Source of the DNA: Ancylobacter lacus
Lineage (GTDB): Bacteria; Pseudomonadota; Alphaproteobacteria; Rhizobiales; Xanthobacteraceae
DNA: 64,000 nucleotides
Direction: 5' to 3'
NCBI RefSeq assembly: GCF_018390635.1
Contig: NZ_JAHBGE010000042.1
Span: 1-64,000 of the forward strand
Positions 26,392 to 36,841 of the stretch are shown here, piece by piece. Each line of letters starts with the position of its first letter. The first letter of the stretch is position 1. A program made the position numbers and the translations under genes. Under the pieces are notes generated by a model. It had not been told where the DNA came from, searched no databases, and saw only the letters and a list, made by a program, of their open reading frames with translations.

Positions 26392-27981
26392 ATGGAACAG
26401 TCGGAAAGGCTCGCCGCCTCGCTCTCCGAAGAGGGACGCTATCGCCTGCTGGTCGAGGCGGTGGTGGACTATGCCATCTACATGCTCGACCCCGCCGGCA
26501 TCGTGACGAGCTGGAACCCGGGCGCCGAGCGGGTGAAGGGCTATGCCGCCTCGGAGATCATCGGGCAGCATTTCTCCCGCTTCTACACCGAGGAGGATCG
26601 CGCCGCCGGCCTGCCCGCGAAGGCGCTGGAGACGGCCCGCACCGAGGGCAAGTTCGAGAGCGAGAACTGGCGGGTGCGTAAGGACGGCTCCCGTTTCTGG
26701 GCCTATGTGGTGATCGATCCGATCCGGGCGCCCGATGGCGGCATCGTCGGCTTTGCCAAGGTGACGCGCGATCTGACCGAGCGGCGGGACGCCCAATTGG
26801 TGCTGGAGCGTACCCGCGAGGCGCTGGTGCAGTCGCAGAAGATGGACGCGCTGGGCCAGCTCACGGGTGGCATCGCCCATGACTTCAACAATCTGCTGAT
26901 GGCCGTGCTCGGCAGTCTCGAATTGATGCGCAAGCGTCTGCCGGATGACCCCAAGCTCCTCGCCTTGCATGAGAATGCGGTGAAGGGCGCCGAGCGCGGA
27001 CGCGCCCTGACCAACCGGATGCTTGCTTTTGCGCGACGCAAGGAAGCGGTGGCGGAGGCTGTGTCGGTTCCCGCGCTGGTCCGCGGCATGACCGAGCTGA
27101 TCCAGCGCTCGCTCGGGCCCGCCTACGACATCGAGCTGCGCTTTCCCCTTGTCGACCGGCCGGTGCTCTCGGATGCGAACCAGCTCGAGATGGCCTTGCT
27201 CAACCTCGTGGTGAATGCGCGCGATGCCATGTACGATGGCGGGCGTATCGTGATCGCGCTCCGGGAGGAGGCGGTGACCGGGCCGGACGACCGCCGCCTG
27301 CAGCCGGGGTCCTATCTCTGCCTCAGCGTCTCCGATACCGGCATCGGCATGGACGAGGAGACCCTGCGGCGGGCGGTGGAGCCGTTTTTCACCACCAAGG
27401 GCATCGGCAAGGGCACCGGCCTCGGCCTTTCGATGGTTCATGGCATCGCCGAGCGATCGGGCGGGCGATTCATGCTCCGCAGCCGTGCCGGCGAGGGTAC
27501 CGTCGCCGAACTGTGGTTGCCTGCCGCCGACCGGGCGGCGCTCGACGAGGAGGCACGGCCGGCGCCGCAACCCTCCGCACCGGCGGGGCTGGTGGTGCTT
27601 GCGGTGGACGATGATCCGCTGGTCCTCACCAACACCGTCGCCATGCTGGAGGATATGGGCCATGCGGCCCTTGCGGCCGAATCGGGCGCCGAGGCGCTCG
27701 ACCTGCTCCGCCGCACCTCCGGCATCGACGTCGTGGTGACGGATCAGGCGATGCCGCACATGACCGGGCTGCAGCTGGCGGCCGAGATCGCCAGACATTG
27801 GCCCGATCTGCCGGTGCTGCTGGCGACGGGCTACATGCCCGACCCCGACGGCGTGCCGCTCGACCTGCCCGTGCTCGAGAAGCCGTTCACCGAGGCCGAT
27901 CTGGCGGCGCGACTCGGCGCGCTGGTGCCGCCCCGTTCGGAACGGCTGATCAGCTTTGCCGGCCGGGTGCGACGGGGCTGA
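26392..27981 (+). CDS. PAS hybrid histidine kinase with receiver domain
   Basis: A cytoplasmic 529-residue sensor. Order: PAS domain (about 15-135; [37 protein letters not shown]), HisKA dimerisation helix with phospho-His in [11 protein letters not shown], ATPase with N box [10 protein letters not shown]1 SDTGIGM, F box [17 protein letters not shown], then a receiver domain (about 405-515) with VDDDP, phospho-acceptor Asp in VVVTDQAMP and LEKPF. No membrane segments. Kinases of this build answer to redox, light or energy signals. The ATG at 26392 (after GGAAGGACAC) begins the homologous part. No response regulator with a DNA-binding domain is adjacent. Confidence 0.92.
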   Translation: MEQSERLAASLSEEGRYRLLVEAVVDYAIYMLDPAGIVTSWNPGAERVKGYAASEIIGQHFSRFYTEEDRAAGLPAKALETARTEGKFESENWRVRKDGSRFWAYVVIDPIRAPDGGIVGFAKVTRDLTERRDAQLVLERTREALVQSQKMDALGQLTGGIAHDFNNLLMAVLGSLELMRKRLPDDPKLLALHENAVKGAERGRALTNRMLAFARRKEAVAEAVSVPALVRGMTELIQRSLGPAYDIELRFPLVDRPVLSDANQLEMALLNLVVNARDAMYDGGRIVIALREEAVTGPDDRRLQPGSYLCLSVSDTGIGMDEETLRRAVEPFFTTKGIGKGTGLGLSMVHGIAERSGGRFMLRSRAGEGTVAELWLPAADRAALDEEARPAPQPSAPAGLVVLAVDDDPLVLTNTVAMLEDMGHAALAAESGAEALDLLRRTSGIDVVVTDQAMPHMTGLQLAAEIARHWPDLPVLLATGYMPDPDGVPLDLPVLEKPFTEADLAARLGALVPPRSERLISFAGRVRRG

Positions 27982-27984
27982 TGG

Positions 27985-28647
27985 CTAGGCGGCGGTGAGG
28001 TACGGGCGGTAGAGCCGCAGGTCCTCGACGAAGCGTTGGTACTCGCGTTCCTTCGACGCCCGGTCGGGCAGGTGCAGCAGATGGTAGGGTGCACCGTCAC
28101 CAGCGCGGCCGGCTGCTGGTTTCCCCTGCTGATGGGCTGGCCGCGTGAGGAGCCCGCCGCGACGGCTCGGCCGAGCACCGCCCGCGCCGCCGTGGCGACG
28201 AGCGCGACCACGAGCCGGGGGGCGACGAGCGCCATCTCCTCCAGCAGCCATGGGTTGCAGGCGCGGATTTCACCGGTTGTCGGCTTTTGATGCAGACGCC
28301 GCTTGCCACGGGGGACGAATTTGAAGTGCTTCACCGCATTTGTGACGTACGCCCGCGCCCGATCGAGCCGGCTTCGCCAGGGCCCGATCGAAAAGAAGGC
28401 CGGCCGGCCCGATGAAGGGACGGCCGGCCAGGTCTTCCTGATCGCCCGGCTGCTCGCCGACAAACAGGAGGGACGCCCTCTCAGGCCCTTCGCCGAAGAC
28501 GGTCTGGGTTGCCGGGGCCCAGAGAGGGCGGGCCCGGCAGGCTCGTGCTTCGGCCCGCAGCCCGGCGAGCGTGCGGCTCTGCGGCTGCGCCGCGGCCTCC
28601 TGCTCGTCGGTGCGCGATGTGCGTTCGTGCTCGGCCGACACCTTCAC
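27985..28647 (-). pseudogene. udgX: UdgX-type uracil-DNA glycosylase, broken by two frameshifts
   Basis: Three pieces in different frames join into one UdgX-like protein. The first has TQTVFGEGPERASLLFVGEQ then PGDQEDLAGRPFIGPAG. The second, after a shift near 28368-28373, has YVTNAVKHFKFVPRGKRRLHQ, the family hallmark loop whose His links covalently to uracil-derived sites. The third, after loss of one base in a C run at 28087-28089, has HLLHLPDRASKEREYQRF and ends at 27985. In the N-terminal iron-sulfur motif, CRARPLW shows Arg where the second Cys is expected. Two shifts plus a lost cluster ligand argue for a true pseudogene rather than a sequencing error. It converges on the histidine kinase with 3 bases between. 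Confidence 0.82.
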
Positions 28648-28723
28648 CTTCGCGGCTTACACCCTTCTCAGGACGAAAAGCCGATGGATGGCAAAGGTTC
28701 CGTAGCACGGTGTCGGTGCTGCC

Positions 28724-28819
28724 TCAGGTTGAGCGATGGTCGACCCAGGCGAGGGTCGCGGCGAAGGCAATGAAGGCGAACACGACGCCGGTGAGGGTGA
28801 CGGCAGTCTCGAGGGGCAT
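28724..28819 (-). CDS. 31-residue single-pass membrane peptide under an FNR box
   Basis: Encodes MPLETAVTLTGVVFAFIAFA then ATLAWVDHRST: one hydrophobic helix with a short charged tail. A GGGAGA ribosome site lies 5 bases upstream of the ATG. A perfect FNR/FixK palindrome is centred 61 bases upstream of the start codon, on the correct side, and no other gene could use it in that direction before this one. The size resembles accessory peptides of terminal oxidases, but no family assignment is made. Confidence 0.65.
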   Translation of the reverse strand: MPLETAVTLTGVVFAFIAFAATLAWVDHRST

Positions 28820-28873
28820 GGCGATCTCCCAGGATTGAATGCCGCAGATGACGCCTCCGCCGCTTTCGTCGCC

Positions 28874-28887
28874 TTGATCACGATCAA
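28874..28887. promoter_or_regulatory. Second perfect FNR/FixK box, upstream of the 31-residue peptide
   Basis: TTGATCACGATCAA matches TTGAT-N4-ATCAA at all ten positions. It lies between the end of the fnr-type gene (28933) and the start of the small peptide gene (28819), both on the minus strand. The peptide is therefore the obvious target. Confidence 0.88.
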
Positions 28888-28932
28888 TCCGACACTGTCA
28901 CGCTCTGGCGACCCGTTGCGGGTGGTTGGACG

Positions 28933-29676
28933 TCATACCGGCAGCCCGGCCAGCGCCGTGAGGCCGGGGCGGTCGCATATTTCCACCCGATGCGCATCGG
29001 CGAGCTGGATGAGGCCGCGTGTCTTCAGCGCCGAGAAGCTGCGGCTCACCGTTTCGATCGTGAGGCCGAGATAGTCGGCGATGTCGGTGCGGGTCATCGG
29101 CAGGGCCAGCGGCGTCGCGGGCTGGCCGTTCTCCACCGCCCGGTCGGAGAGGCCGAGGAGGAAGCGGGCGAGCTTCTCGTTCGGGGTCAGCCGGCCGAGC
29201 ATGAGCAGATTGCCGCGCGCCTCGAGCAGCGCCTTGCGGGTGAGTTCATGGAGCCGGTCGCGCAGGCGCGGGTGCTGCTCCATGAGCCGGTTCATTTCGG
29301 GAACCGGGAAGGAGCATAACCGGCAGGCGGTGACCGCTTCGGCGGCCTGGGTGTGGACGTCTTCGCCCGAGAGCCCCAGATAGTCACCGGGCGTCACGAA
29401 GCCGGCGATCTGCCGCCGCCCGTCCGGCAGCGAGACCGATAGCCTGAGCATGCCGGAGGTGAGCGTATAGGCCCGGCTGCGCAGATCGCCTTGCTCGAAC
29501 AGGAGCTGATTGGGAGCAAGCGTGACCGTGCTCATGATGGTGGTGAGGATGCCGGTCTCCTCCGGGGCGAGGCCGGCGCAGACCGCGCGTGACTTCACCC
29601 CGCAGTCGGCACAGGCGCCCTGTGCCTGCCGCGTGCCGTTCAGGGGGAAGGGAATCATGTTCGATCGCACCTGCAT
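28933..29676 (-). CDS. FnrN-type oxygen-sensing Crp/Fnr regulator
   Basis: A 247-residue Crp/Fnr protein with the cysteines needed for an oxygen-labile [4Fe-4S] cluster: Cys 22, 25 and 33 at the N-terminus (CADCGVKSRAVC) and Cys 118 or 121 in ACRLCSF. The spacing is that of alphaproteobacterial FnrN rather than E. coli FNR. A cyclic-nucleotide-like beta barrel spans about 50-140, and the C-terminal winged helix has the recognition helix IETVSRSFSALKTRG (Glu, Ser and Arg as in FNR), which reads TTGAT half-sites. Two perfect target boxes lie in this window (15418, 28874). An ATG at 29658 is an alternative start that keeps all cysteines. It faces phosphoketolase divergently. Confidence 0.93.
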   Translation of the reverse strand: MQVRSNMIPFPLNGTRQAQGACADCGVKSRAVCAGLAPEETGILTTIMSTVTLAPNQLLFEQGDLRSRAYTLTSGMLRLSVSLPDGRRQIAGFVTPGDYLGLSGEDVHTQAAEAVTACRLCSFPVPEMNRLMEQHPRLRDRLHELTRKALLEARGNLLMLGRLTPNEKLARFLLGLSDRAVENGQPATPLALPMTRTDIADYLGLTIETVSRSFSALKTRGLIQLADAHRVEICDRPGLTALAGLPV

Positions 29677-29938
29677 GCCGGAACCGCCCGCTGGAGGACA
29701 CCGCCGCGGCCTTCAGGCCCTCCGGCGACGTCCGGATGCGCTAGGGCTAGCAGTCATCGAACCGTCGTTGATTGAGATGTCGCAAAGCGGCGCGTTTTTG
29801 CAGGTGATACCCGGGTCGTGTGCCCGATGAGGTGCGCTTTGTGGTGATCGCTGGCCGGATTGTCAGGCTGGGCCACCCGAAGCGGAGAAGAGCGCGAACC
29901 GGCCCGTCAGCGCGCGGGCGTCCACAACGGAGCCTGAG

Positions 29939-32341
29939 ATGACCGGAACCGACACCGATACCGCCTTCACACCCGCCGTGCCGCTGGAAGCGGAGGAAGC
30001 CCGGCTGATGAACGCCTGGTGGCGCGCGGCGAATTACCTTTCGGTCGGGCAGATTTATCTGCTCGACAATCCGCTGCTGCGCGAGCCGCTGGCGATGGAG
30101 CATGTGAAGCCGCGCCTGCTGGGTCATTGGGGCACGACACCGGGCCTGAACTTCATCTACGTCCATCTCAACCGCATCATCCGCCGCACCGGTGCGAACG
30201 TCCTGTTCATCGCCGGTCCCGGCCACGGTGCCCCGGGCGTCGTCGCCTCCACCTATCTGGAGGGGACCTATAGCGAGGTCTACCCCGACATCTCCGCCGA
30301 CGAGGAAGGGCTGCGCCGGCTGTTCCGCCAGTTTTCCTTTCCCGGCGGCATTCCCAGCCACGCCGCGCCGGAAACCCCCGGCTCCATCCACGAAGGCGGA
30401 GAACTTGGCTATTCCCTCGCTCATGCTTATGGCGCGGTGCTCGACAATCCCGATCTGATCGCGGCCTGCGTGGTGGGCGACGGCGAGGCCGAGACCGGAC
30501 CGCTGGCGACGAGCTGGCACGCCAACAAATTCCTGAACCCGGTCAGCGATGGCACGGTGCTGCCGATCCTGCACCTCAATGGCTACAAGATCGCCAACCC
30601 CACCGTGCTGTCGCGGATCGACCCGGAGGAGCTGGAAGCGCTCTTCATCGGGTATGGCCATGACCCCATCTTCGTCGAGGGCGACGACCCCGCCGTCATG
30701 CATGGGCGGATGGCCGCGGCCTTCGACCTCGCCTTCGGCCGCATCGCCGAAATCCGCCGGCTCGCGCGTGAGGCCGAGGCGGCCGGCGAGCCGCTGCCGC
30801 GCCCGCGCTGGCCCATGATCATCCTGCGCAGCCCCAAGGGCTGGACCGGGCCGAAGACCGTCGACGGCAAGAAGGCCGAAGGCTTCTGGCGCTCGCACCA
30901 GGTGCCGTTCGCCGACATGGCCAAGCCCGGCCATCTGGAACTGCTGGAGGACTGGCTGAAGAGCTACCGGATCGACGAACTGTTCGACGCCGACGGCCGG
31001 TTGCTGCCGGAGATCGCGGCGATGGCACCCGCCGGCGGCCTGCGCATGAGCGCCAATCCCCACGCCAATGGCGGGGTGCTGCGTCGGCCGCTCCGGCTGC
31101 CGGACTTCACCCGCTACGCGATCGAGGTTCCGCACCCCGGCGCGGTGGAGGCGGAGTCCACCTATGCCATGGGCCAGTTCCTCCGCGACGTGATGAAGGA
31201 GAACGCGGCGAGCCGGAATTTCCGCGTGTTCGGGCCGGATGAGACCGCCTCCAACCGTCTGCAGGCGCTGTTCGAGGTCACCGGCCGGGCCTGGGACGCG
31301 GCCACCCTGCCGGAGGACGACCACCTCGCCCGCGACGGGCGGGTGATGGAGATACTGTCCGAGCATCTGTGCCAGGGCTGGTGCGAGGGCTATCTCCTCA
31401 CCGGGCGGCATGCCCTGTTCTCCTGCTACGAAGCCTTCATCCACATCGTCGATTCGATGTTCAACCAGCACGCCAAATGGCTGAAGTCGGCCCGCGACGT
31501 GCCGTGGCGCATGCCCATCGCCTCGCTGAACTACCTCTTGACCTCCCATGTCTGGCGGCAGGACCACAATGGCTTCAGCCACCAGGACCCCGGCTTCATC
31601 GACCATGTGGTGAACAAGAAGGCCGACATCGTGCGGGTTTACCTGCCGCCGGACGCCAACACGCTGCTGCACGTGACGGACCATTGCCTGCGCAGCTGGA
31701 ACCGGGTGAACGTCATCGTCGCCGGCAAGCAGCCGGCGCCGCAATGGCTCGACATGGACGCCGCGGTGAAGCATTGCGAAACCGGCATCGGCATCTGGGA
31801 GTGGGCCAGCACCGACGGGGGCGGCGAGCCGGATGTGGTGCTGGCCTGCGCCGGGGACGTGCCGACGCTGGAGACGCTGGCGGCCGCCGACCTGCTGCGG
31901 GGCTATTTCCCCGATCTGAAGGTGCGGGTGGTCAATGTGGTCGACCTGATGACCCTGCAGCCGAGCAGCGAGCACCCGCACGGCCTCTCCGACCGTGAAT
32001 TCGACGCCCTTTTCACCACCGACAAGCCGGTGATCTTCGCCTATCACGGCTATCCCTGGCTCATCCACCGGCTGGCCTACCGGCGGACGAACCATGGGAA
32101 CATGCATGTGCGCGGCTATGTCGAGGAGGGTTCGACGACGACCCCGTTCGACATGGTGGTGCGCAACCGGCTCGACCGCTTCCACCTCGTCGCCGACGTC
32201 GTCGACCGGGTGCCGAAGCTCGCCACGGTCGGGGCCTATGCCCGGCAGGCGATCCGCGACAAGCTGGTCGAGCACGAGCGCTACATCCGGGCGCACGGCG
32301 TCGACCTGCCGGAGGTGCGCGACTGGACGTGGCCGCGCTGA
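29939..32341 (+). CDS. xfp: Xylulose-5-phosphate/fructose-6-phosphate phosphoketolase
   Basis: A thiamine-diphosphate enzyme that splits xylulose 5-phosphate or fructose 6-phosphate with phosphate to acetyl phosphate and an aldose phosphate. The 800-residue length is standard. Visible signatures: the N-terminal [27 protein letters not shown], the phosphoketolase signature [15 protein letters not shown] (about residues 152-166), ThDP-binding [13 protein letters not shown], and late [20 protein letters not shown]. The start has GGAGCC 5 bases upstream. No acetate kinase or phosphotransacetylase is adjacent. The 262-base gap to the divergent fnr-type gene holds a weak TTGAT half-site at 29766 but no full FNR box. 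Confidence 0.96.
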   Translation: MTGTDTDTAFTPAVPLEAEEARLMNAWWRAANYLSVGQIYLLDNPLLREPLAMEHVKPRLLGHWGTTPGLNFIYVHLNRIIRRTGANVLFIAGPGHGAPGVVASTYLEGTYSEVYPDISADEEGLRRLFRQFSFPGGIPSHAAPETPGSIHEGGELGYSLAHAYGAVLDNPDLIAACVVGDGEAETGPLATSWHANKFLNPVSDGTVLPILHLNGYKIANPTVLSRIDPEELEALFIGYGHDPIFVEGDDPAVMHGRMAAAFDLAFGRIAEIRRLAREAEAAGEPLPRPRWPMIILRSPKGWTGPKTVDGKKAEGFWRSHQVPFADMAKPGHLELLEDWLKSYRIDELFDADGRLLPEIAAMAPAGGLRMSANPHANGGVLRRPLRLPDFTRYAIEVPHPGAVEAESTYAMGQFLRDVMKENAASRNFRVFGPDETASNRLQALFEVTGRAWDAATLPEDDHLARDGRVMEILSEHLCQGWCEGYLLTGRHALFSCYEAFIHIVDSMFNQHAKWLKSARDVPWRMPIASLNYLLTSHVWRQDHNGFSHQDPGFIDHVVNKKADIVRVYLPPDANTLLHVTDHCLRSWNRVNVIVAGKQPAPQWLDMDAAVKHCETGIGIWEWASTDGGGEPDVVLACAGDVPTLETLAAADLLRGYFPDLKVRVVNVVDLMTLQPSSEHPHGLSDREFDALFTTDKPVIFAYHGYPWLIHRLAYRRTNHGNMHVRGYVEEGSTTTPFDMVVRNRLDRFHLVADVVDRVPKLATVGAYARQAIRDKLVEHERYIRAHGVDLPEVRDWTWPR

Positions 32342-32351
32342 GCCGGCGCGA

Positions 32352-32390
32352 GCGCTATCCCGGGGCGGTCATTGCGTCCCGAGATAGCGC
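32352..32390. terminator. Long hairpin at the convergent end of xfp and the M32 peptidase
   Basis: GCGCTATCCCGGG (32352-32364) pairs with CCCGAGATAGCGC (32378-32390) with one mismatch and a 13-base loop. The right arm overlaps the last codons of the peptidase gene. A bidirectional terminator is likely, although no T run follows. Confidence 0.6.
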
Positions 32391-33862
32391 CGGGCCAGAT
32401 GGGCCTTGAAGACGCTGGCGTCGAGCGGCCGGCCGGTGGCGCGGGTCAGCAGCTCGTCGGTTTCGTAGCGCGAACCCTGGGCGTGGACATGGGTGCGCAG
32501 CCACCCCACCAGCGGGGTGAAATCGCCGCGGGCGAGACCGGGCAGCGCGTCCGGCTCCGCCCGGCAGGCGGCGTCGAAGAGCTGCGCCGCCGTCATCGCG
32601 CCCAGCGTGTAGGTGGGGAAATAGCCCCAGCCGCCGCTCGGCCAGTGAATGTCCTGCAGGCAGCCGAGGCGGTCGTCGGGCGGGGTGATGCCGAGCAGCT
32701 CCTGCAGGCCGGCATTCCATGCCGCCGGCAGCTCGGCCAGCGGCATGGCGTCGGCGATGAGCGCCTTCTCCAGCCGGTAGCGCAGGATGACATGGGCGGG
32801 ATAGGTCACTTCGTCGGCATCCACCCGGATGAAGCCGCGGGCGACCCGGGTGTAGCGCCGCCATACCGCCTCCGCCTCCCACGCCGGCCCGCTGCCGCCG
32901 AACGCCTCACGCATCAGCGGCGCGGCGAAGCTGATGAACTCGCGGCTGCGGCAGGCCTGCATCTCCATCAGCAGCGACTGGCTCTCATGCAGGCTCATGC
33001 CCCGCGCCTGCCCCACCGGCTGGCTGAGGAAAGCCGCCGGTCGGCCCTGCTCGTAGAGGGCGTGACCCGTCTCGTGGATCACCCCCATCAGCGCCTTGCC
33101 GAAATCGCCGTCGTCGTAACGGGTGGTGATGCGGACGTCGTCGTCGGCACCGCCACAGAAGGGGTGGGTCGACACGTCGAGCCGTCCCCGTTCGAAATCA
33201 TAGCCGAGCGCAGCCATGATCTTCAGGCCGAGCTGGCGCTGCGCCTCCACCGGAAACGGGCCTTCGGGCGCGGGCGGCTCCGACCGGCGGGCCTGCGCGG
33301 CGATCGCCTCCTCGGCAAAGCCGGGGAGGAAGCCGGCGAGATCGTCGAACAGCGCGTCGATCTTCGCCGAGCGCCCGCCGGGCTCGTAGTCGTTCAGCAG
33401 GGCGTCGTAGGCGGAGAGGCCCAGCTTCTCGCCCTTGGCGACGCCGGCCTCGCGCTGGAGGCGCAGCACCTCGGCGAGATAGGGCAGCAGCGCGGGGAAA
33501 TCGGCATCGGCGCGGGCCTGCCGCCACTTCATCTCGCAGGCGGAGATCGCCTTGCTGGACGCTTCCACCAGATCGGCCGGCAGGGCGGTCTGCACCGTCC
33601 AGACCCGCTTTATCTCCCGCAGATTGGCGCGGTCCCAATCGGAGAGCGTGTCGTCCTGCGCCGCGGCCTCCAGCCAGTCGCCGATGCGGGGATCGACCGC
33701 CATGCCGTGGCTCAGCACGCGCAGCAGCGCCAGACTCTCCGCCCGCGTTCCCGCAGCGCCCTTCGGCATCATCACGTCGCTGTCCCATTGCAGGATGCCG
33801 ACGGCGTTGGACATGGCGGCGATACGCCCGAAATGGGCGGTCAGCTCGGCATAGGCGCTCAT
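32369..33862 (-). CDS. M32-family metallocarboxypeptidase (Taq-type)
   Basis: A cytoplasmic zinc carboxypeptidase of 497 residues. The zinc motif is in MGVIHETGHALYEQG (HEXXH with the catalytic Glu), followed by the M32 stretches GMSLHESQSLLMEMQ with the third zinc ligand Glu, and VDADEVTYPAHVILRYRLE. N-terminal ILQWDSDVMMPKGAAG is also typical. The ATG at 33862 overlaps the stop of the threonine aldolase gene (ATGA), so the two are translationally coupled. A longer in-frame reading upstream only shadows the aldolase. Substrate in the cell is unknown; the family trims a broad range of peptides. Confidence 0.94.
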   Translation of the reverse strand: MSAYAELTAHFGRIAAMSNAVGILQWDSDVMMPKGAAGTRAESLALLRVLSHGMAVDPRIGDWLEAAAQDDTLSDWDRANLREIKRVWTVQTALPADLVEASSKAISACEMKWRQARADADFPALLPYLAEVLRLQREAGVAKGEKLGLSAYDALLNDYEPGGRSAKIDALFDDLAGFLPGFAEEAIAAQARRSEPPAPEGPFPVEAQRQLGLKIMAALGYDFERGRLDVSTHPFCGGADDDVRITTRYDDGDFGKALMGVIHETGHALYEQGRPAAFLSQPVGQARGMSLHESQSLLMEMQACRSREFISFAAPLMREAFGGSGPAWEAEAVWRRYTRVARGFIRVDADEVTYPAHVILRYRLEKALIADAMPLAELPAAWNAGLQELLGITPPDDRLGCLQDIHWPSGGWGYFPTYTLGAMTAAQLFDAACRAEPDALPGLARGDFTPLVGWLRTHVHAQGSRYETDELLTRATGRPLDASVFKAHLARRYLGTQ

Positions 33863-34932
33863 CGGGCGGCACCTTCTGATGCGGGATTTCCGGCGAGGGC
33901 GATCAGGCGGTCGACCTCCGCCTCGGCGGTGAGGAAGGAGCAGACGAAACGCACCAGCACCTCGTCGGGTCCGATCCCGCCGCCGTCCGGGCCGTCGCCC
34001 GGCCAATCGTAATAATGGGCGCCACTTGCCGTCAGCGCCTCGTGCAGCGGCCGGGGCAGGATGGCGAACACCTCGTTCGCCTCCGGCACCGTCGCGAGCC
34101 GCACGCCGGCCAGCGTCGACAGTCCCGCGGCGAGCCGTGCCGCCATGGCGTTGGCGTGGCGGGCATTTTCCAGCCAGAGCCCGTCGGCTAGGTAGGCCGC
34201 CATCTGCGCGCCGAGGAAGCGGCCCTTGGAGAGCACATGACCCGTGCGCTTGACGCGGAAGTCGAAGCGCTCGGCCAGCGCCGCGTTGAAGAACACCACG
34301 GCCTCGACGCCCATGGCGCCGTTCTTGGTAGCGCCGAAGGAAAGCGCGTCCACCCCCGCCTTCCAGGTGAGATCGGCCGGACGGGCGCCAGTCGAGGCCA
34401 CCGCATTGGCGAAGCGGGCGCCGTCCATGTGCAGGTGCAGGCCGTGAGCGCGGCAATAGGCGCCGATCTCCGCAATCTCGGCGGCGGTATAGACCGCGCC
34501 GAACTCGGTGGCCTGGGTGATCGAGACCGCCGCCGGAAGCTGCTGGTGGAAGCCGCGGACGAAGTTGCGGTGGACCCTCGCGATCGCCTCCGGCGTGATC
34601 TTCGCCGCTCGGCCCGACACCGGCGTCAGCTTGGCGCCGCCGGTGAAAAGTTCCGGCGCGCCGCATTCGTCGGTGTTGATGTGGGCTTCGCCGTGGCAGA
34701 ACACCGTGCCGTGCGGGGGCACGAGCGCGGACAGCGCCAGCGAATTGGCGGCGCTGCCCGTGGTCACCAGCGTGACGTGGACCTCGGTCTCGAAGAGGTC
34801 GGCCAGGGCGCGCCGGGCCGCGGCGGTGAAGGGGTCGGCGCCATAGGAGGCGACGGGCCCGGCATTGGCGGCCAGGATCGCATCGAGGATGCGGGGGTGG
34901 ACGCCGGAGGTGTTGTCGGATGCGAATTCCAT
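33859..34932 (-). CDS. ltaE: Low-specificity L-threonine aldolase
   Basis: A PLP enzyme of fold type I, 357 residues, that cleaves threonine or allo-threonine to glycine and acetaldehyde. It starts FASDNTSGVHPRILDAI, with the conserved phosphate-binding VTTGSAANSLAL, the aromatic-stacking His in CHGEAHINTDECG, the PLP Asp in LHLHMDGARFANA, and the Schiff-base Lys in DALSFGATKNGAMG. Its stop overlaps the M32 peptidase start by four bases. Diverges from the ABC exporter genes across a 175-base gap without recognisable operators. Confidence 0.94.
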   Translation of the reverse strand: MEFASDNTSGVHPRILDAILAANAGPVASYGADPFTAAARRALADLFETEVHVTLVTTGSAANSLALSALVPPHGTVFCHGEAHINTDECGAPELFTGGAKLTPVSGRAAKITPEAIARVHRNFVRGFHQQLPAAVSITQATEFGAVYTAAEIAEIGAYCRAHGLHLHMDGARFANAVASTGARPADLTWKAGVDALSFGATKNGAMGVEAVVFFNAALAERFDFRVKRTGHVLSKGRFLGAQMAAYLADGLWLENARHANAMAARLAAGLSTLAGVRLATVPEANEVFAILPRPLHEALTASGAHYYDWPGDGPDGGGIGPDEVLVRFVCSFLTAEAEVDRLIALAGNPASEGAAR

Positions 34933-35107
34933 CCCTCTTGCCTAGCCAAGCCGCGAGGCAAAGGCGAGCCCGTCGCGTTGCCGTGATGTCATTTTCCCGC
35001 CGTCCGCCGTCATGCAACGTGATGGGACGGCGTGCGTTTACCCTTAAACGTGGCGGCTGCTTCGCCTATGCCTGTTCCCCTTCCTGTTCCCACGCGTGGC
35101 CGAGCCC

Positions 35108-36048
<941 letters not shown>

Positions 36049-36052
<4 letters not shown>

Positions 36053-36810
36053 ACCTTCACGCCGTCCGCGCCATCTACCTCTTCGAGCTGCACCGCACCT
36101 GGCGCACGCTGTTCCAGAGCATCGCCTCGCCGGTCATCTCCACCTCGCTTTATCTCGTGGTGTTCGGCGCCGCGATCGGGCCGCGGCTGGCGGAGGTGGG
36201 CGGCGTGCCTTATGGCGCCTATATCGTGCCCGGCCTCATCCTGCTGGCGGTGCTGACGGAGAGCGTGTCCAACGCGTCCTTCGGCATCTATCTCCCGCGC
36301 TTCACCGGCACGATCTACGAAGTGCTGTCCGCCCCGGTCTCGGTCGCCGAGGTGCTGCTCGGCTATGTCGGGGCGGCGGCGACCAAGTCGCTGATGCTGG
36401 GTCTCGTCATCCTGGCGACCGCCCGGCTCTTCGTGCCCTTTTCAATCGCCCACCCCGTCGAAATGCTGGGATTCCTGATGCTGATCTCGGTGAGCTTCTG
36501 CCTGCTGGGCTTTCTGCTCGGCATCTGGGCGGATGGCTTCGAGCGGCTGCAGGTGGTGCCGATGCTGGTGCTCACCCCGCTCACCTTTCTCGGTGGCACG
36601 TTCTATTCCCTCGACATGCTGCCGCCGGTCTGGCGGACGGTGTCGCTGTTCAATCCCATCGCCTATCTGGTCGACGGTTTCCGCTGGACCTTCTACGGCG
36701 TCGCCGTCATCGACGTGCGGGTCAGCCTCGCGATCACCCTCGCCTTGCTCGCGGCCTGCCTCACGGCGATCGTGGTGATCTTCCGCACGGGCCATCGTCT
36801 GCGGGCGTGA
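36049..36810 (+). CDS. ABC-2 type permease (YadH-like)
   Basis: A 253-residue membrane protein with six predicted segments: [71 protein letters not shown] and [17 protein letters not shown]. The signature [17 protein letters not shown] before [14 protein letters not shown] is typical of ABC-2 permeases. The GTG start at 36049 overlaps the ATPase stop, so the two subunits are made together. It runs convergently into tamB with a 31-base gap. Confidence 0.92.
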
Positions 36811-36841
36811 GGCGCCGGGCGTTCCGCTCGACCGGGCTCCC

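Noticed and set aside
29764-29779. FNR box upstream of the fnr-type gene and xfp (TTGATTGAGATGTC)
   Set aside because: Only the first half-site matches; the second half differs in several positions, so autoregulation is not supported.
32369-35017. One 882-residue protein joining an upstream region to the M32 peptidase
   Set aside because: Residues before MSAYAELTAHFGRI are a frame shadow of the threonine aldolase gene; the ATG at 33862 with ATGA overlap is the real start.
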